64,000 nucleotides of DNA from an uncultured Bacteroides sp. (GTDB lineage Bacteria > Bacteroidota > Bacteroidia > Cytophagales > Cyclobacteriaceae). Below are positions 18,876-27,067 of this stretch, in pieces. The stretch spans positions 62,001-126,000 of the forward strand of contig CABHOV010000073.1 of assembly GCA_902168185.1 (NCBI GenBank). Reading direction: 5' to 3'. The position numbers and the translations under genes were made by a program. The notes beneath the pieces are model-generated. The model had not been told where the DNA came from. It did no database searches and worked only from the letters and a program-made list of their open reading frames with translations. Position 1 is the stretch's first letter; each line of letters starts with the position of its first letter.

Positions 18876-20177
18876 TCAGTTCTTCATCATGAACCATTTC
18901 ATTAACACTTTATAATTTACTCTGGTGCCGTGCATCAGGATGCCTACGCGATAAATTCTTCCAGCCACCCAGGTCGTGAATATAAATCCGCCAATCAGCA
19001 ATAAAATAGAAAGGCCAAGTTGCCAGAGCGGAACTCCAAATCCAATCCGCCCCATCATAGCAATCGGGGATGTTATAGGTATTATGGAAAGCCAAACACT
19101 GATAGGGCCGTGTGGATCTTTTAGTATAAACATGAACAAGCTCATATAGGATATCAACATCGGGATGGTGATCGGGAACATGAACTGTTGTGCTTCTGCC
19201 GGACTATCTACAGCTGAGCCAACAGCAGCGAACAAGGCTCCATATAGTAAGTACCCTCCAAGGAAGTAGAATATAAAACAAGAGCCAATGTATACCCATG
19301 GTAAAGACATGAACTGCTCCATGTTTTTGGACATCTCAGACGTAGCAGCAGCCTGTTGTGCGGCCGCTTCCGCGGAAATTTGTTGCATGGCTTGCTGTTG
19401 AGGAGGATCTATACCCAAAGCCCCTAGTACACCAACGGTTAGGGTGACCATCAGGATAATCCAGATTAAAAATTGCAATAGCCCTACCGATGCAAGCCCG
19501 AGGATCTTACCCATCATCAGTTGAAAAGGTTTTACAGAAGAGACAATCACTTCTACCACTTTGCTGGTCTTCTCTTCAATAATGCCCTGCATGATCTGCG
19601 CACCGTAAATGAAGATGAACATATACATAAGTATACCTGCGGCCATGCCGATGCCTGCGAGAATCATGGAGTTGCTGGATTTCTCCTCCTCACCACTTAT
19701 CGTGATAATGTTTACATCTGTCTTCAGACTATCCAGAAGTTTCTGATCTATTTTCATCTGCAGCATTTTTAAATCTCTGAGTTGTGACTCAAATAGATTT
19801 TCAATAGCAGAGATGTCGTCAATGCTTGGTGAGATTTTCGTGTATAGCGTTATGCCTTTTGGTTTGGATGGAGATATAGCGGGTATATACAGGAAACCAA
19901 AATCACCGTTGGATTTATAGGCTGTCTTCCCTTCATTCACTGAGCCATGGAATTCTTTGAATATATACTTGGATGAATCTGGCTTGAATAATTTGGATTC
20001 ATCTATATACTGAATAACTTCTTTTCGTTTGTTCTTATCCTGTTCCTTGCCGATGAACACCAGCAACCCGATAATCGCAGGGAAAACTAATGGTATAAGG
20101 ATCGTGGCAATTAAAAATGATTTCTTCTGAACACGATTCAGGAATTCACGCTGAACAATTAACCATATCTTATTCAT
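18876..20177 (-). CDS. ABC-2 type transporter permease (NatB-like)
   Basis: 433 residues. The start MNKIWLIVQREFLNRVQKKS leads to a first helix at about 20-42. A large extracytoplasmic loop follows, then five or six helices between about 178 and 410. This matches NatB-type exporters, which pair with one ATPase and have been linked to sodium or drug export. A Gln/Ala-rich stretch (QQQAMQQISAEAAAQQ) sits between two helices. The start overlaps the ATPase gene stop by eight bases, so they form one exporter; the substrate is not predictable. Confidence 0.87.
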   Translation of the reverse strand: MNKIWLIVQREFLNRVQKKSFLIATILIPLVFPAIIGLLVFIGKEQDKNKRKEVIQYIDESKLFKPDSSKYIFKEFHGSVNEGKTAYKSNGDFGFLYIPAISPSKPKGITLYTKISPSIDDISAIENLFESQLRDLKMLQMKIDQKLLDSLKTDVNIITISGEEEKSSNSMILAGIGMAAGILMYMFIFIYGAQIMQGIIEEKTSKVVEVIVSSVKPFQLMMGKILGLASVGLLQFLIWIILMVTLTVGVLGALGIDPPQQQAMQQISAEAAAQQAAATSEMSKNMEQFMSLPWVYIGSCFIFYFLGGYLLYGALFAAVGSAVDSPAEAQQFMFPITIPMLISYMSLFMFILKDPHGPISVWLSIIPITSPIAMMGRIGFGVPLWQLGLSILLLIGGFIFTTWVAGRIYRVGILMHGTRVNYKVLMKWFMMKN

Positions 20178-21081
20178 CGGAACCTCCTTTCACTAACGTG
20201 ATAAATATTTCACTCATGGTGGGGACTTTTTCAATAAAGTTGTGTACTTCGGTAATATCGGTTAAGTCGCGGATCAGTTGATTGGGACTCTCATTTCCAT
20301 TCACTTTAATGAGTGATCTGAAATATATATCTTCTAAATTTTTCTGTTCGATCAATTCATACTTGGCAGGTAAACTGAAAGCTCCTTTATGCTCCACTGA
20401 AAATGTGCTGGTTCTATACATTTCCTTCACCTGCTTTTTAGAACCTTCGAGTATCTTTTTTGACTTGTTGATCAAGGCTATATGGTCGCAAAGATCTTCT
20501 ACAGTCTCCATGCGGTGGGTAGAGAAAATGATAGTACATCCTTTCTCTTTCAGTTCCAAAATTTCATTTGTGATGAGCTGTGCGTTTACCGGATCGAACC
20601 CGGAGAATGGTTCATCTAAAATGATTAGGCGAGGTTCATGCATCACGGTGCTGATGAACTGAATTTTCTGAGCCATCCCTTTACTCAGATCTTCAACTTT
20701 TTTATTCCACCAATCTGTGATTTCGAATTTCTTTATCCAGGCTTTACTTTTATCAACGGCTTCTTTTTTACTGAGGCCTTTGAGTTGAGCAAAATACGTG
20801 AGCTGTTCACCCACCTTAAGTTTTTTATAGAGACCTCTTTCTTCCGGCAGATAACCGATGGTGCCGATGTGCTTGTTCTGAAGCTTCTCTCCGAAAATCG
20901 AAATGTCTCCGCTATCCGCGTTGATGATCTGATTGATGATTCGGATGAGTGTAGTTTTACCTGCACCATTAGGACCGAGCAATCCGAAGATTGTTTTTTG
21001 AGGAATGGTGAGGCTCACCGAGTCAAGCGCTGTGTGATTGGTATAGCGCTTGGTTACATTGTTGGCAATTAATGCTTCCAC
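20170..21081 (-). CDS. ABC transporter ATP-binding protein (NatA-like)
   Basis: 303 residues. Walker A LLGPNGAGKTTLI (about 34-46), Q-loop region GYLPEERGLYKKLKV, signature LSKGMAQKIQF and Walker B LIILDEPFSGFDP are present. The signature departs from LSGGQ (Lys in place of the second Gly), as in many NatA-like proteins. About 80 extra C-terminal residues follow the nucleotide-binding domain. It powers the permease encoded by the overlapping downstream gene. Two palindromes sit between its start and the gene upstream. Confidence 0.92.
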   Translation of the reverse strand: MEALIANNVTKRYTNHTALDSVSLTIPQKTIFGLLGPNGAGKTTLIRIINQIINADSGDISIFGEKLQNKHIGTIGYLPEERGLYKKLKVGEQLTYFAQLKGLSKKEAVDKSKAWIKKFEITDWWNKKVEDLSKGMAQKIQFISTVMHEPRLIILDEPFSGFDPVNAQLITNEILELKEKGCTIIFSTHRMETVEDLCDHIALINKSKKILEGSKKQVKEMYRTSTFSVEHKGAFSLPAKYELIEQKNLEDIYFRSLIKVNGNESPNQLIRDLTDITEVHNFIEKVPTMSEIFITLVKGGSDE

Positions 21082-21092
21082 GTAGGTTGATT

Positions 21093-21115
21093 TTGATACG
21101 TTCAGTTAGTATCAA
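21093..21115. promoter_or_regulatory. Inverted repeat before the ABC exporter genes
   Basis: TTGATAC (21093-21099) and GTATCAA (21109-21115) are perfect reverse complements with a nine-base spacer. The site is 12-34 bases upstream of the ATPase start. Its size and position suit a dimeric repressor operator. Confidence 0.45.
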
Positions 21116-21157
21116 TACTCGTGAAAGAATTACTGGAAGAGAATTAAAAGTTTTAAA

Positions 21158-21177
21158 ATCTTGAAATAGATCAAGAT
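21158..21177. promoter_or_regulatory. Second inverted repeat before the ABC exporter genes
   Basis: ATCTTGA (21158-21164) and TCAAGAT (21171-21177) are perfect reverse complements six bases apart, about 77-96 bases upstream of the ATPase start. It could be an upstream activator site; no U-run suggests a terminator. Confidence 0.4.
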
Positions 21178-21196
21178 GGAATTGCAATGACGAAGA

Positions 21197-22096
21197 TTAC
21201 TGTTGGCTCTCTTTGAATATGATGTTACCCATAGAAACATCAAGGTCAAACGTCAAAGCGTTTTTAGGATCCTTGCTATAGGCAGCATTCGTAAATGTAT
21301 TATCGTTGATCTTTGTGAGGCTGGAAGGGACCTTTACGCTGCAAAGCCAGGAGTCATGAATCTTTACGATAACAGCAGTCTCTTTATTTGGAAGAATGAT
21401 AGTCAAGTTGCCAGCACCAACGCTGCCCTTTACTTTATTTTTTACCAATGGCTTATTGCTGAAATCCAATGTCATATTGCCAAAACCCACATCAGCCATC
21501 ACAAAACGTGTGCGTGAAAGGTTAAGATTTTTGACATTGACAGAACCTAAATCCACCTTGATGAAAAAAGTGTCCATGTCAATTTGATTTTCAAGCGATG
21601 ACGTATAGCCGACATTGACATTGGCGCTGCCGGAACTGATCTTAAGTTTACGAATAGCAAGACCCGACAAATCTACATTTGCATTTCCTACGCCGTAGTT
21701 GAGTTCAAGGAAATACGGTTTCATATCGGTGAGGTACATCTTCCAAAGCTTGTCGCCAGAAGTTTTTTCCGCCACGCCAAAAAAGTTCGCAGATATAGAT
21801 TGCCCTAAACTTTCAGTTTGAGTCTCTTCGAGATTAAGAAGCACTTCACAAGTTTTGCCTTTTACTTCTTTTCTGAAATTATGAGCATAGTCTGTTTCAG
21901 TCTGATTGCTGAAAACATTTAAAATTTCCGGATTCTGGCTCGGTTTGATATAGCAATTGCCACTATTAGTTCTTAGGCTAAGCTTGATATTTTCACATGC
22001 CTGGGCATCTTCTACCGTGAATTGCTTCTTGATCTGCCCGCACACTATCCCCGTTATTGCAATTCCGAAACATGTTAACCAAATCTTCTTATGCAT
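21197..22096 (-). CDS. Secreted toast-rack-like (DUF4097-like) protein
   Basis: 299 residues with a signal peptide (MHKKIWLTCFGIAITGIVCG) and repeated short beta-strands with a G-x-A/G-N-V/L pattern: YGVGNANVDLSG, SSGSANVNVGY, VDLGSVNVKN, VGFGNMTLDF, VGAGNLTIILP. This is the look of toast-rack or beta-solenoid domains found near LiaF-type envelope-stress proteins. Specific function is unknown. It lies between dnaJ and the NatAB-like exporter on the same strand but 115 bases from the latter, so it need not share a transcript. Confidence 0.65.
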   Translation of the reverse strand: MHKKIWLTCFGIAITGIVCGQIKKQFTVEDAQACENIKLSLRTNSGNCYIKPSQNPEILNVFSNQTETDYAHNFRKEVKGKTCEVLLNLEETQTESLGQSISANFFGVAEKTSGDKLWKMYLTDMKPYFLELNYGVGNANVDLSGLAIRKLKISSGSANVNVGYTSSLENQIDMDTFFIKVDLGSVNVKNLNLSRTRFVMADVGFGNMTLDFSNKPLVKNKVKGSVGAGNLTIILPNKETAVIVKIHDSWLCSVKVPSSLTKINDNTFTNAAYSKDPKNALTFDLDVSMGNIIFKESQQ

Positions 22097-22160
22097 GCTG
22101 AATAATTACGGCCTCACCGTCCGTAGGTTACATAGTGTAAGGTTAAACTCCAAATTAAAG

Positions 22161-22196
22161 AAAAACCCCGTCTTAATTTCTAGTTAAAACGGGGTC
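22161..22196 (-). terminator. Intrinsic terminator after dnaJ
   Basis: On the minus strand ACCCCGTTTTAA and TTAAGACGGGGT pair around a seven-base loop with a small offset and are followed by TTTTT. It ends the grpE-dnaJ transcript, 26 bases past the dnaJ stop. Confidence 0.85.
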
Positions 22197-22221
22197 TGCT
22201 TAAAAAGGGTTGGCTAAAATC

Positions 22222-23346
22222 CTAATTAAAATATTCTTTCATGCGCTCAAAAAAGCCTTTTTCACTTCCATCAGGCTGTGGCTGGAAGTTTGGCGAGTCG
22301 CGCAGACTTTCAAGCTTGGCTCTTTCTTCTGATGTTAGTTTTTTTGGAGTCCAAACGTTTACATAAATCAATTGGTCTCCAACTTCGTAGCCGTTCACAT
22401 CTTTTAGCCCTTTGCCGCGTAAACGGAGGATTTTTCCGCTTTGCGTGCCGGGTTCAATCTTGATTTTAACCTTGCCATTAACTGACGGAACTTCTACCGA
22501 AGTACCAACTGCGGCATCAATCACACTGATATACAGTTCGTATATCAGATTATTTCCATCGCGCTTCAGGTGCTTGTCCTCTTGCTCTTCAATCAGGATC
22601 AGCAAATCTCCGGCAACACCGCCAGGAGCTTCGTTACCTTTGCCCGACATTGCGAGTTGCATTCCATCACCAACGCCTGCAGGTATCTTTACACTCAGGA
22701 TTTCTTCTTTCGAAACCAAACCTGAATTGTCAACTCCGGCTGGACGCTTATCTATAATTTGACCCGAGCCATCACATGAAGAACATGTAGAGGCTGACAC
22801 CATCTGGCCAAGCATCGTGTTAACAACTTTTTTGATTTGCCCGCTACCATGACAGGTAGGACAAGTTTTGAACGTGACGCCTTCGGCGCGTACCAGACGA
22901 TTTACTTTTATTTTTTTCTCTACACCATTCGCAATTTCGTCAAGTGATAACTTGAGCTTGATCCGAAGGTTGGTTCCTTTTCTCTGACGTCTTCCGGTAT
23001 TTCCGCCTCCTCCAAAGAAACTATCGAAGGGACTTCCTCCTCCGCCTCCGAAGATATCTCCGAACTGGCTGAAGATGTCTTCCATGTTCATATTATGGCC
23101 GCTATATCCACCGCCACTACCTGGCATAGAGTGTCCAAAGCGATCATACTTAGCACGCTTGTCCGCATCGCTTAATACTTCGTACGCCTCTGCAGCTTCT
23201 TTAAATTTTTCTTCAGCTTCCTTGTTCCCTTGATTTTTATCAGGGTGAAACTGGATCGCTACTTTCCTGTACGCCTTCTTAATCTCTTCCTGAGTAGCCC
23301 CCTTGCTTACGCCCAGTATTTCGTAAAAATCTCTTTTGGTAGACAT
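22222..23346 (-). CDS. dnaJ: Chaperone DnaJ (Hsp40) with a reduced zinc finger
   Basis: Co-chaperone that delivers clients to DnaK and triggers its ATPase. 374 residues: J-domain with the HPD motif (FHPDKNQGN, near 33), a Gly/Phe-rich linker, a cysteine region, then two beta-barrel client domains and a dimer region. Only two CxxCxGxG repeats remain, CPTCHGSG and CSSCDGSG. By comparison with canonical DnaJ these are repeats 2 and 3. Repeat 1 is replaced by a short RAEG segment and repeat 4 by PAGVDNSG. Zinc site I (repeats 1 and 4) is therefore missing while site II is intact. Follows grpE by 44 bases and ends in a terminator. Confidence 0.95.
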   Translation of the reverse strand: MSTKRDFYEILGVSKGATQEEIKKAYRKVAIQFHPDKNQGNKEAEEKFKEAAEAYEVLSDADKRAKYDRFGHSMPGSGGGYSGHNMNMEDIFSQFGDIFGGGGGSPFDSFFGGGGNTGRRQRKGTNLRIKLKLSLDEIANGVEKKIKVNRLVRAEGVTFKTCPTCHGSGQIKKVVNTMLGQMVSASTCSSCDGSGQIIDKRPAGVDNSGLVSKEEILSVKIPAGVGDGMQLAMSGKGNEAPGGVAGDLLILIEEQEDKHLKRDGNNLIYELYISVIDAAVGTSVEVPSVNGKVKIKIEPGTQSGKILRLRGKGLKDVNGYEVGDQLIYVNVWTPKKLTSEERAKLESLRDSPNFQPQPDGSEKGFFERMKEYFN

Positions 23347-23390
23347 GTGTTAGTGTGTTAAGTGTTTTGATTATACCAACGGATTGAGGA

Positions 23391-23969
23391 TTAGCTTCCC
23401 ACAACCACTTTAGCAAACCGTATCACTTTATCATTCAATAAATATCCTTTTTCTACTACATCCACGACCTTGCCTTTCAGCTTTTCATCTGGAGTTGGTA
23501 TTTGTGTAATGGCTTCGTGAAGATCTGGATTGAACTCAGAGCCTGCACCGGCATCCATTATTTTTACACCATACTGGTCAAGTGTCTTTTTGAATTTATT
23601 ATAGATCAGAAAAAATCCTTCGAGCTCTTTGGACTCTTTGTCTTTAAAAGATTTTTCCGCTCTTTCAAAATCATCTGCTACTGGTAATAATGCTTTAATC
23701 AATTGCTCATTCGCAGATTGCACCATCTCCAATTTTTCCTTTGCAGTTCTCCGTCTGAAATTATCAAACTCAGAATACAGGCGAAGGTATTTGTCTTTCT
23801 GTTCAGCCAATTCTGCCTGAAGCTTCGAAGAGTCAACTTGTCCTTCTTCTTTCACGGCTTTGTTTTCCTCGGCCGGAGTTTCAGGCAGATTGTCAGCCAC
23901 CTCTTCGGTGTTTTCAGAAAGTATCTCTTCGTTTTGATTCATATCTTTTTCTTGTGCTTGATTTCCCAT
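23391..23969 (-). CDS. grpE: Nucleotide exchange factor GrpE
   Basis: Releases ADP from DnaK. 192 residues: an acidic, disordered N-terminus, a long helix from about 50 (AELAEQKDKYLRLYSEFDNF), then the family motif RRRTAKEKLEM. The C-terminal beta domain has the signature DLHEAITQIP and ends GYLLNDKVIRFAKVVVG. First gene of a grpE-dnaJ operon. No standard -7 element is visible upstream, but a TGNCA-N3-TGNCA motif shared with dnaK is. Confidence 0.95.
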   Translation of the reverse strand: MGNQAQEKDMNQNEEILSENTEEVADNLPETPAEENKAVKEEGQVDSSKLQAELAEQKDKYLRLYSEFDNFRRRTAKEKLEMVQSANEQLIKALLPVADDFERAEKSFKDKESKELEGFFLIYNKFKKTLDQYGVKIMDAGAGSEFNPDLHEAITQIPTPDEKLKGKVVDVVEKGYLLNDKVIRFAKVVVGS

Positions 23970-24034
23970 GATAACGGCTTTTTTGTAAATTAATTAAAGC
24001 GCAAATGTCAACAATTTTGCCAAAGGTGTTTTAA

Positions 24035-24047
24035 TGTCAAACTGGCA
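24035..24047 (-). promoter_or_regulatory. TGNCA-N3-TGNCA motif upstream of grpE
   Basis: The plus strand reads TGTCAAACTGGCA (minus strand TGCCAGTTTGACA), 66-78 bases before the grpE start. Spacing and sequence resemble the dnaK motif at 8439-8451. A further TGTCA-N7-TGCCA lies closer to the gene at 24006-24022. I infer a common heat-shock control site. Confidence 0.45.
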
Positions 24048-24076
24048 CTTTGACTTTGATGTAAAAGACATCACAT

Positions 24077-24108
24077 AAAAAAAGAATAGAGCTGTAAGGT
24101 CTATTCTT
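24077..24108 (-). terminator. Intrinsic terminator after obg
   Basis: On the minus strand AAGAATAGA and TCTATTCTT pair around a nine-base loop, followed by a T-run. It closes the hpt-adk-obg transcript 30 bases past the obg stop. Confidence 0.85.
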
Positions 24109-24137
24109 CATGTTATTGTTTCTATGATGATGGCTGA

Positions 24138-25127
24138 TTAATGGAGATGTTTCCAGATCAGATCCTTCAACTCGGTAATACCTTGATTTGTGATGGATGA
24201 AATGAAAATAGTAGGAAGATCCGTAGGGAGTTCTTTTTTAATCTCTGTCTTCAATTCATCATCGAGCATATCGGATTTCGAAATGGCAAGCAATCTTTTC
24301 TTATCCAAAAGTTCAGGATTGTATTTACGCAGTTCGTTTAACAAAATGTCATACTCGGTTTTAATGTCACGAGAATCTGCCGGTACTAAAAATAGCAGCA
24401 ATGAATTTCGTTCGATGTGGCGGAGAAAGCGGATTCCTAATCCACGGCCTTCAGCAGCACCTTCTATGATTCCGGGTATATCTGCAATTACAAAAGAACG
24501 ATCATTACGATACGGCACAACGCCCAGGTTAGGCGTCAATGTTGTAAAAGGATAATCACCGATCTTAGGCTTCGCTGCAGAAACAACAGAGAGTAATGTT
24601 GACTTGCCGGCATTTGGGAAACCAACGAGACCTACATCTGCCAGAAGTTTTAATTCCAGAACAATCCACTCTTCAATACCGGACTCACCTGGCTGAGCAT
24701 TCTGTGGAGCCTGATGTGTAGCAGTAGCAAAAAAAGCATTGCCCTTTCCTCCACGGCCTCCCGGAGTAAGTATAAATTCTTGTCCGTCTTCCGTGATCTC
24801 ACAGCGAATCTCACCAGTCTCGGCATCACGCGCTACTGTTCCGAGCGGAACCGGAATAATTTCGTCTTTGCCATCGGCACCTGTCCTATCTTGTTCTTCA
24901 CCAGGATTACCACTCGTGGCAATCACGTGCTTGCGATATTTCAAGTGAAGCAACGTCCAGTGCTGAGCGTCTCCTCGTAAAATTATACTGCCACCACGTC
25001 CGCCATTGCCACCATCCGGACCGCCCTTCTGAATAAACTTTTCGCGATGAAAATGTAAACATCCTGCACCACCATGTCCGGAGCGTGAACAAAACTTAAC
25101 GTAATCAATAAAATTGGGAGAAGACAC
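24138..25127 (-). CDS. obg: GTPase Obg/CgtA
   Basis: Ribosome-associated GTPase needed for 50S maturation and growth control. 329 residues: the glycine-rich Obg fold at 1-158 ([27 protein letters not shown]), then the G domain with [27 protein letters not shown] and SKSD. The variable C-terminal domain of longer Obg proteins is missing, as is normal in Bacteroidota. It starts 12 bases after adk in a probable hpt-adk-obg operon. Confidence 0.95.
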   Translation of the reverse strand: MSSPNFIDYVKFCSRSGHGGAGCLHFHREKFIQKGGPDGGNGGRGGSIILRGDAQHWTLLHLKYRKHVIATSGNPGEEQDRTGADGKDEIIPVPLGTVARDAETGEIRCEITEDGQEFILTPGGRGGKGNAFFATATHQAPQNAQPGESGIEEWIVLELKLLADVGLVGFPNAGKSTLLSVVSAAKPKIGDYPFTTLTPNLGVVPYRNDRSFVIADIPGIIEGAAEGRGLGIRFLRHIERNSLLLFLVPADSRDIKTEYDILLNELRKYNPELLDKKRLLAISKSDMLDDELKTEIKKELPTDLPTIFISSITNQGITELKDLIWKHLH

Positions 25128-25139
25128 CGTTGTGTATAT

Positions 25140-25721
25140 TTATACTAGTAAACTTTTATCTATTTCAGTGCAGATGTTTTTGAATATAGCTTCAATCTCA
25201 CCAACACCAATTACCGAAGCATATTTGTTGTGTTCTTTATAGTACTGCGCTACCGCTACAGTCTCAGCCTTGTAAACAGCAATTCGGTTTTCTATTACTT
25301 CAGGCTTCGCATCATCAGGGCGATTTTCCTTTACGGCACGCTCTGCTAATCGCTTCTTCAACTCTTCTTCAGGAACAACAAGTTCGATCAGAATCGTTAT
25401 AGGAGCTTTCTTGGACTCCAGCAATTTATCCAACGCTTCAGCTTGAGGAATGGTGCGCGGAAAACCATCGAAAATAATTCCGCTAATGGAACCACTGCCT
25501 TTGATCTTGTCATCAACCATATCAATCACAACCTGATCTGGAACAAGATTACCTTTATCCATGTAACCTTTTGCAAGTTGACCGAGCGGTGTTCCTTCTT
25601 TCAAATGTTTTCGGAAAAGATCTCCGGTTGAAATGTGTGTGAGCGAATACTTCTCAATGATCTTGGTACTCTGGGTTCCTTTACCTGCGCCCGGAGGGCC
25701 AAAGAGAATAATGTTAATCAT
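25140..25721 (-). CDS. adk: Adenylate kinase (short, no zinc LID)
   Basis: Interconverts 2 ADP with ATP and AMP. 193 residues with P-loop FGPPGAGKGTQS (7-18), AMP-binding ISTGDLFR and GIIFDGFPRT, and a short lid RAVKENRPDD. The long zinc-binding LID with four cysteines is absent, consistent with the small variant found in Bacteroidota. It sits between hpt and obg. Confidence 0.95.
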   Translation of the reverse strand: MINIILFGPPGAGKGTQSTKIIEKYSLTHISTGDLFRKHLKEGTPLGQLAKGYMDKGNLVPDQVVIDMVDDKIKGSGSISGIIFDGFPRTIPQAEALDKLLESKKAPITILIELVVPEEELKKRLAERAVKENRPDDAKPEVIENRIAVYKAETVAVAQYYKEHNKYASVIGVGEIEAIFKNICTEIDKSLLV

Positions 25722-25804
25722 TTCTGCTTACGGTTATAGTGATTGAGATGGGTTTTGGATTTATTTTAAGCTGACGAAGATAAGGAATGAAATTTCGATT
25801 TTCG

Positions 25805-25821
25805 ATTCAGGATGTACGATT
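25805..25821. repeat. Single-arm copy of the ATTCAGGATG repeat
   Basis: ATTCAGGATGTACGATT matches 15 of 17 bases with 49173-49189, where the same word forms one arm of a long hairpin after sprA. Here there is no second arm. It lies between hpt and adk next to a TTTCGATTTTCGATT stretch, probably a dispersed-repeat remnant. Confidence 0.4.
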
Positions 25822-25823
25822 TT

Positions 25824-26387
25824 TTATGCCTCTTCAGAGGGTGTTTCACCGTTTTTAAGAGGCACAGCCTTGTAAATTTCCTTCAGGTTTCTGCCAAGCC
25901 CATCGTAGTCGAGTCCATACCCTACTACAAATTCATGGTCGATGTCGAAACCAATATATTTCACATTGATCATTTTTTCACGCGCTGCATGCTTACGAAG
26001 CAAGCTTACCACTTCTACTGATTTCGTTCCGAGTCCTTTCAGCTCTTCAATAATTTTCTGCAGCGTAAGGCCGGTGTCAACAATATCTTCTACAAGAATA
26101 ACGTCCTGGTTAAACAAACTTGCCTCAAGGCCTATAAGTGTTTTCAATTGCCCGGAGGAACTTACAGCACCTCCGTAGGATGAAACTTTAACAAACGATA
26201 CTTTACAAGGCACTTCAATTTGCTTGATAAGATCGGCAGCGAAAATGAATGATCCATTCAGAATAGGTAAAAACACAGGCGTTTTTTCTTTATAGTCTGT
26301 GTTTATCTCTAAGGCCAGTGCTCTGATTTTTTCCTGGATTTTTGATTTGTTAATGAACTGCTTAAACTGTAAATCTTTGATCTGCAT
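25824..26387 (-). CDS. hpt: Hypoxanthine phosphoribosyltransferase
   Basis: Purine salvage: converts hypoxanthine or guanine with PRPP to IMP or GMP. About 187 residues with the PRPP-binding loop VILVEDIVDTGLTL (near 98), the early FLPILNGSFIF and the base-specificity segment YIGFDIDHEFVVGYGLDY. Two ATGs are close together (26393 and 26387). The second lies six bases after an AAAGGGA purine run while the first touches it, so I start at 26387. First gene of the likely hpt-adk-obg operon; a TATCTTTG element lies 26 bases upstream. Confidence 0.93.
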   Translation of the reverse strand: MQIKDLQFKQFINKSKIQEKIRALALEINTDYKEKTPVFLPILNGSFIFAADLIKQIEVPCKVSFVKVSSYGGAVSSSGQLKTLIGLEASLFNQDVILVEDIVDTGLTLQKIIEELKGLGTKSVEVVSLLRKHAAREKMINVKYIGFDIDHEFVVGYGLDYDGLGRNLKEIYKAVPLKNGETPSEEA

Positions 26388-26412
26388 ACACATCCCTTTG
26401 GTTAAGGGAGCG

Positions 26413-26420
26413 CAAAGATA
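26413..26420 (-). promoter_or_regulatory. Bacteroidota -7 element for hpt
   Basis: Minus strand TATCTTTG followed by CGCTCCC, 26 bases before the start. There is no clear TTG at the ideal distance upstream. The GCGC-type continuation is shared with other promoters in the window. Confidence 0.6.
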
Positions 26421-26464
26421 AAAGAATTTGGGAGTAGAATTTCAGAATTTATAATTCCGCTAAT

Positions 26465-27067
26465 TCATCGCGTATAGCGATGATGTCCTATGATTTTATA
26501 CTGGAACAGGCAATCGGATACTTCCTGGCCGCGCCCTATATTGTGAACAACCAGGTATCGTAAAGTATCGGATGACTTTTGATCAATCACAATTCCAATG
26601 TGTGTGATGCCACCGCCCAAGTCCCACGATACAATATCTCCCGGAATATAATCGGCAGGTTCTTTGGAGATTTTTAAAGCATTACCATGACGTGAGAAGA
26701 ATGTCATGAGATTCGGTACTCTTCGATGATCAATATTTTTATCAGTAGTCTTTAAACCCCACTTTGCAGGATATACTTTAAAATTTTTGACCATGTCTTC
26801 ATGTACTTCTTTCTGCAGATCTATGCCCAGCTTTCTATAAGCGCGAATTACCACATCCGTGCATACACCTTTATCCGCAGGAACATCTCCATTCGGATAT
26901 GGAATTGAAAAGTAGGTTGGGTCGTATGTGACTTTTGTTTTTGTTAATTCAATTGCAGCTGCCGATAAACGTTTCGAAAATATTTGTTGCGCTATACCGG
27001 CAGAGTTGATCCCAATAAAAAGCAGCAGGATCAGAAGTTTAAGAAAACCTTTCGAGTTAGTATACAT
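26465..27067 (-). CDS. DUF1287 (NlpC/P60-like) secreted protein
   Basis: 200 residues with a signal peptide (KLLILLLFIGINSAGIAQQ). A cysteine segment ADKGVCTDVVIRAYR near residue 70 and two later histidines (GGITHIGIV, YLVVHNIG) have the arrangement of a Cys-His peptidase or amidase fold, as expected for DUF1287. Cell-wall peptide cleavage is plausible but not proven. The start codon lies inside the end of the GH109-like gene (11-base overlap), so the two are translationally coupled. Confidence 0.8.
   Translation of the reverse strand: MYTNSKGFLKLLILLLFIGINSAGIAQQIFSKRLSAAAIELTKTKVTYDPTYFSIPYPNGDVPADKGVCTDVVIRAYRKLGIDLQKEVHEDMVKNFKVYPAKWGLKTTDKNIDHRRVPNLMTFFSRHGNALKISKEPADYIPGDIVSWDLGGGITHIGIVIDQKSSDTLRYLVVHNIGRGQEVSDCLFQYKIIGHHRYTR

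Noticed and set aside
24035-24060. TGGCAC followed by TTTGAC on the plus strand upstream of grpE resembles a sigma-54 promoter
   Set aside because: The -12 GC is missing and the strand points away from grpE, so it does not fit a functional sigma-54 site.
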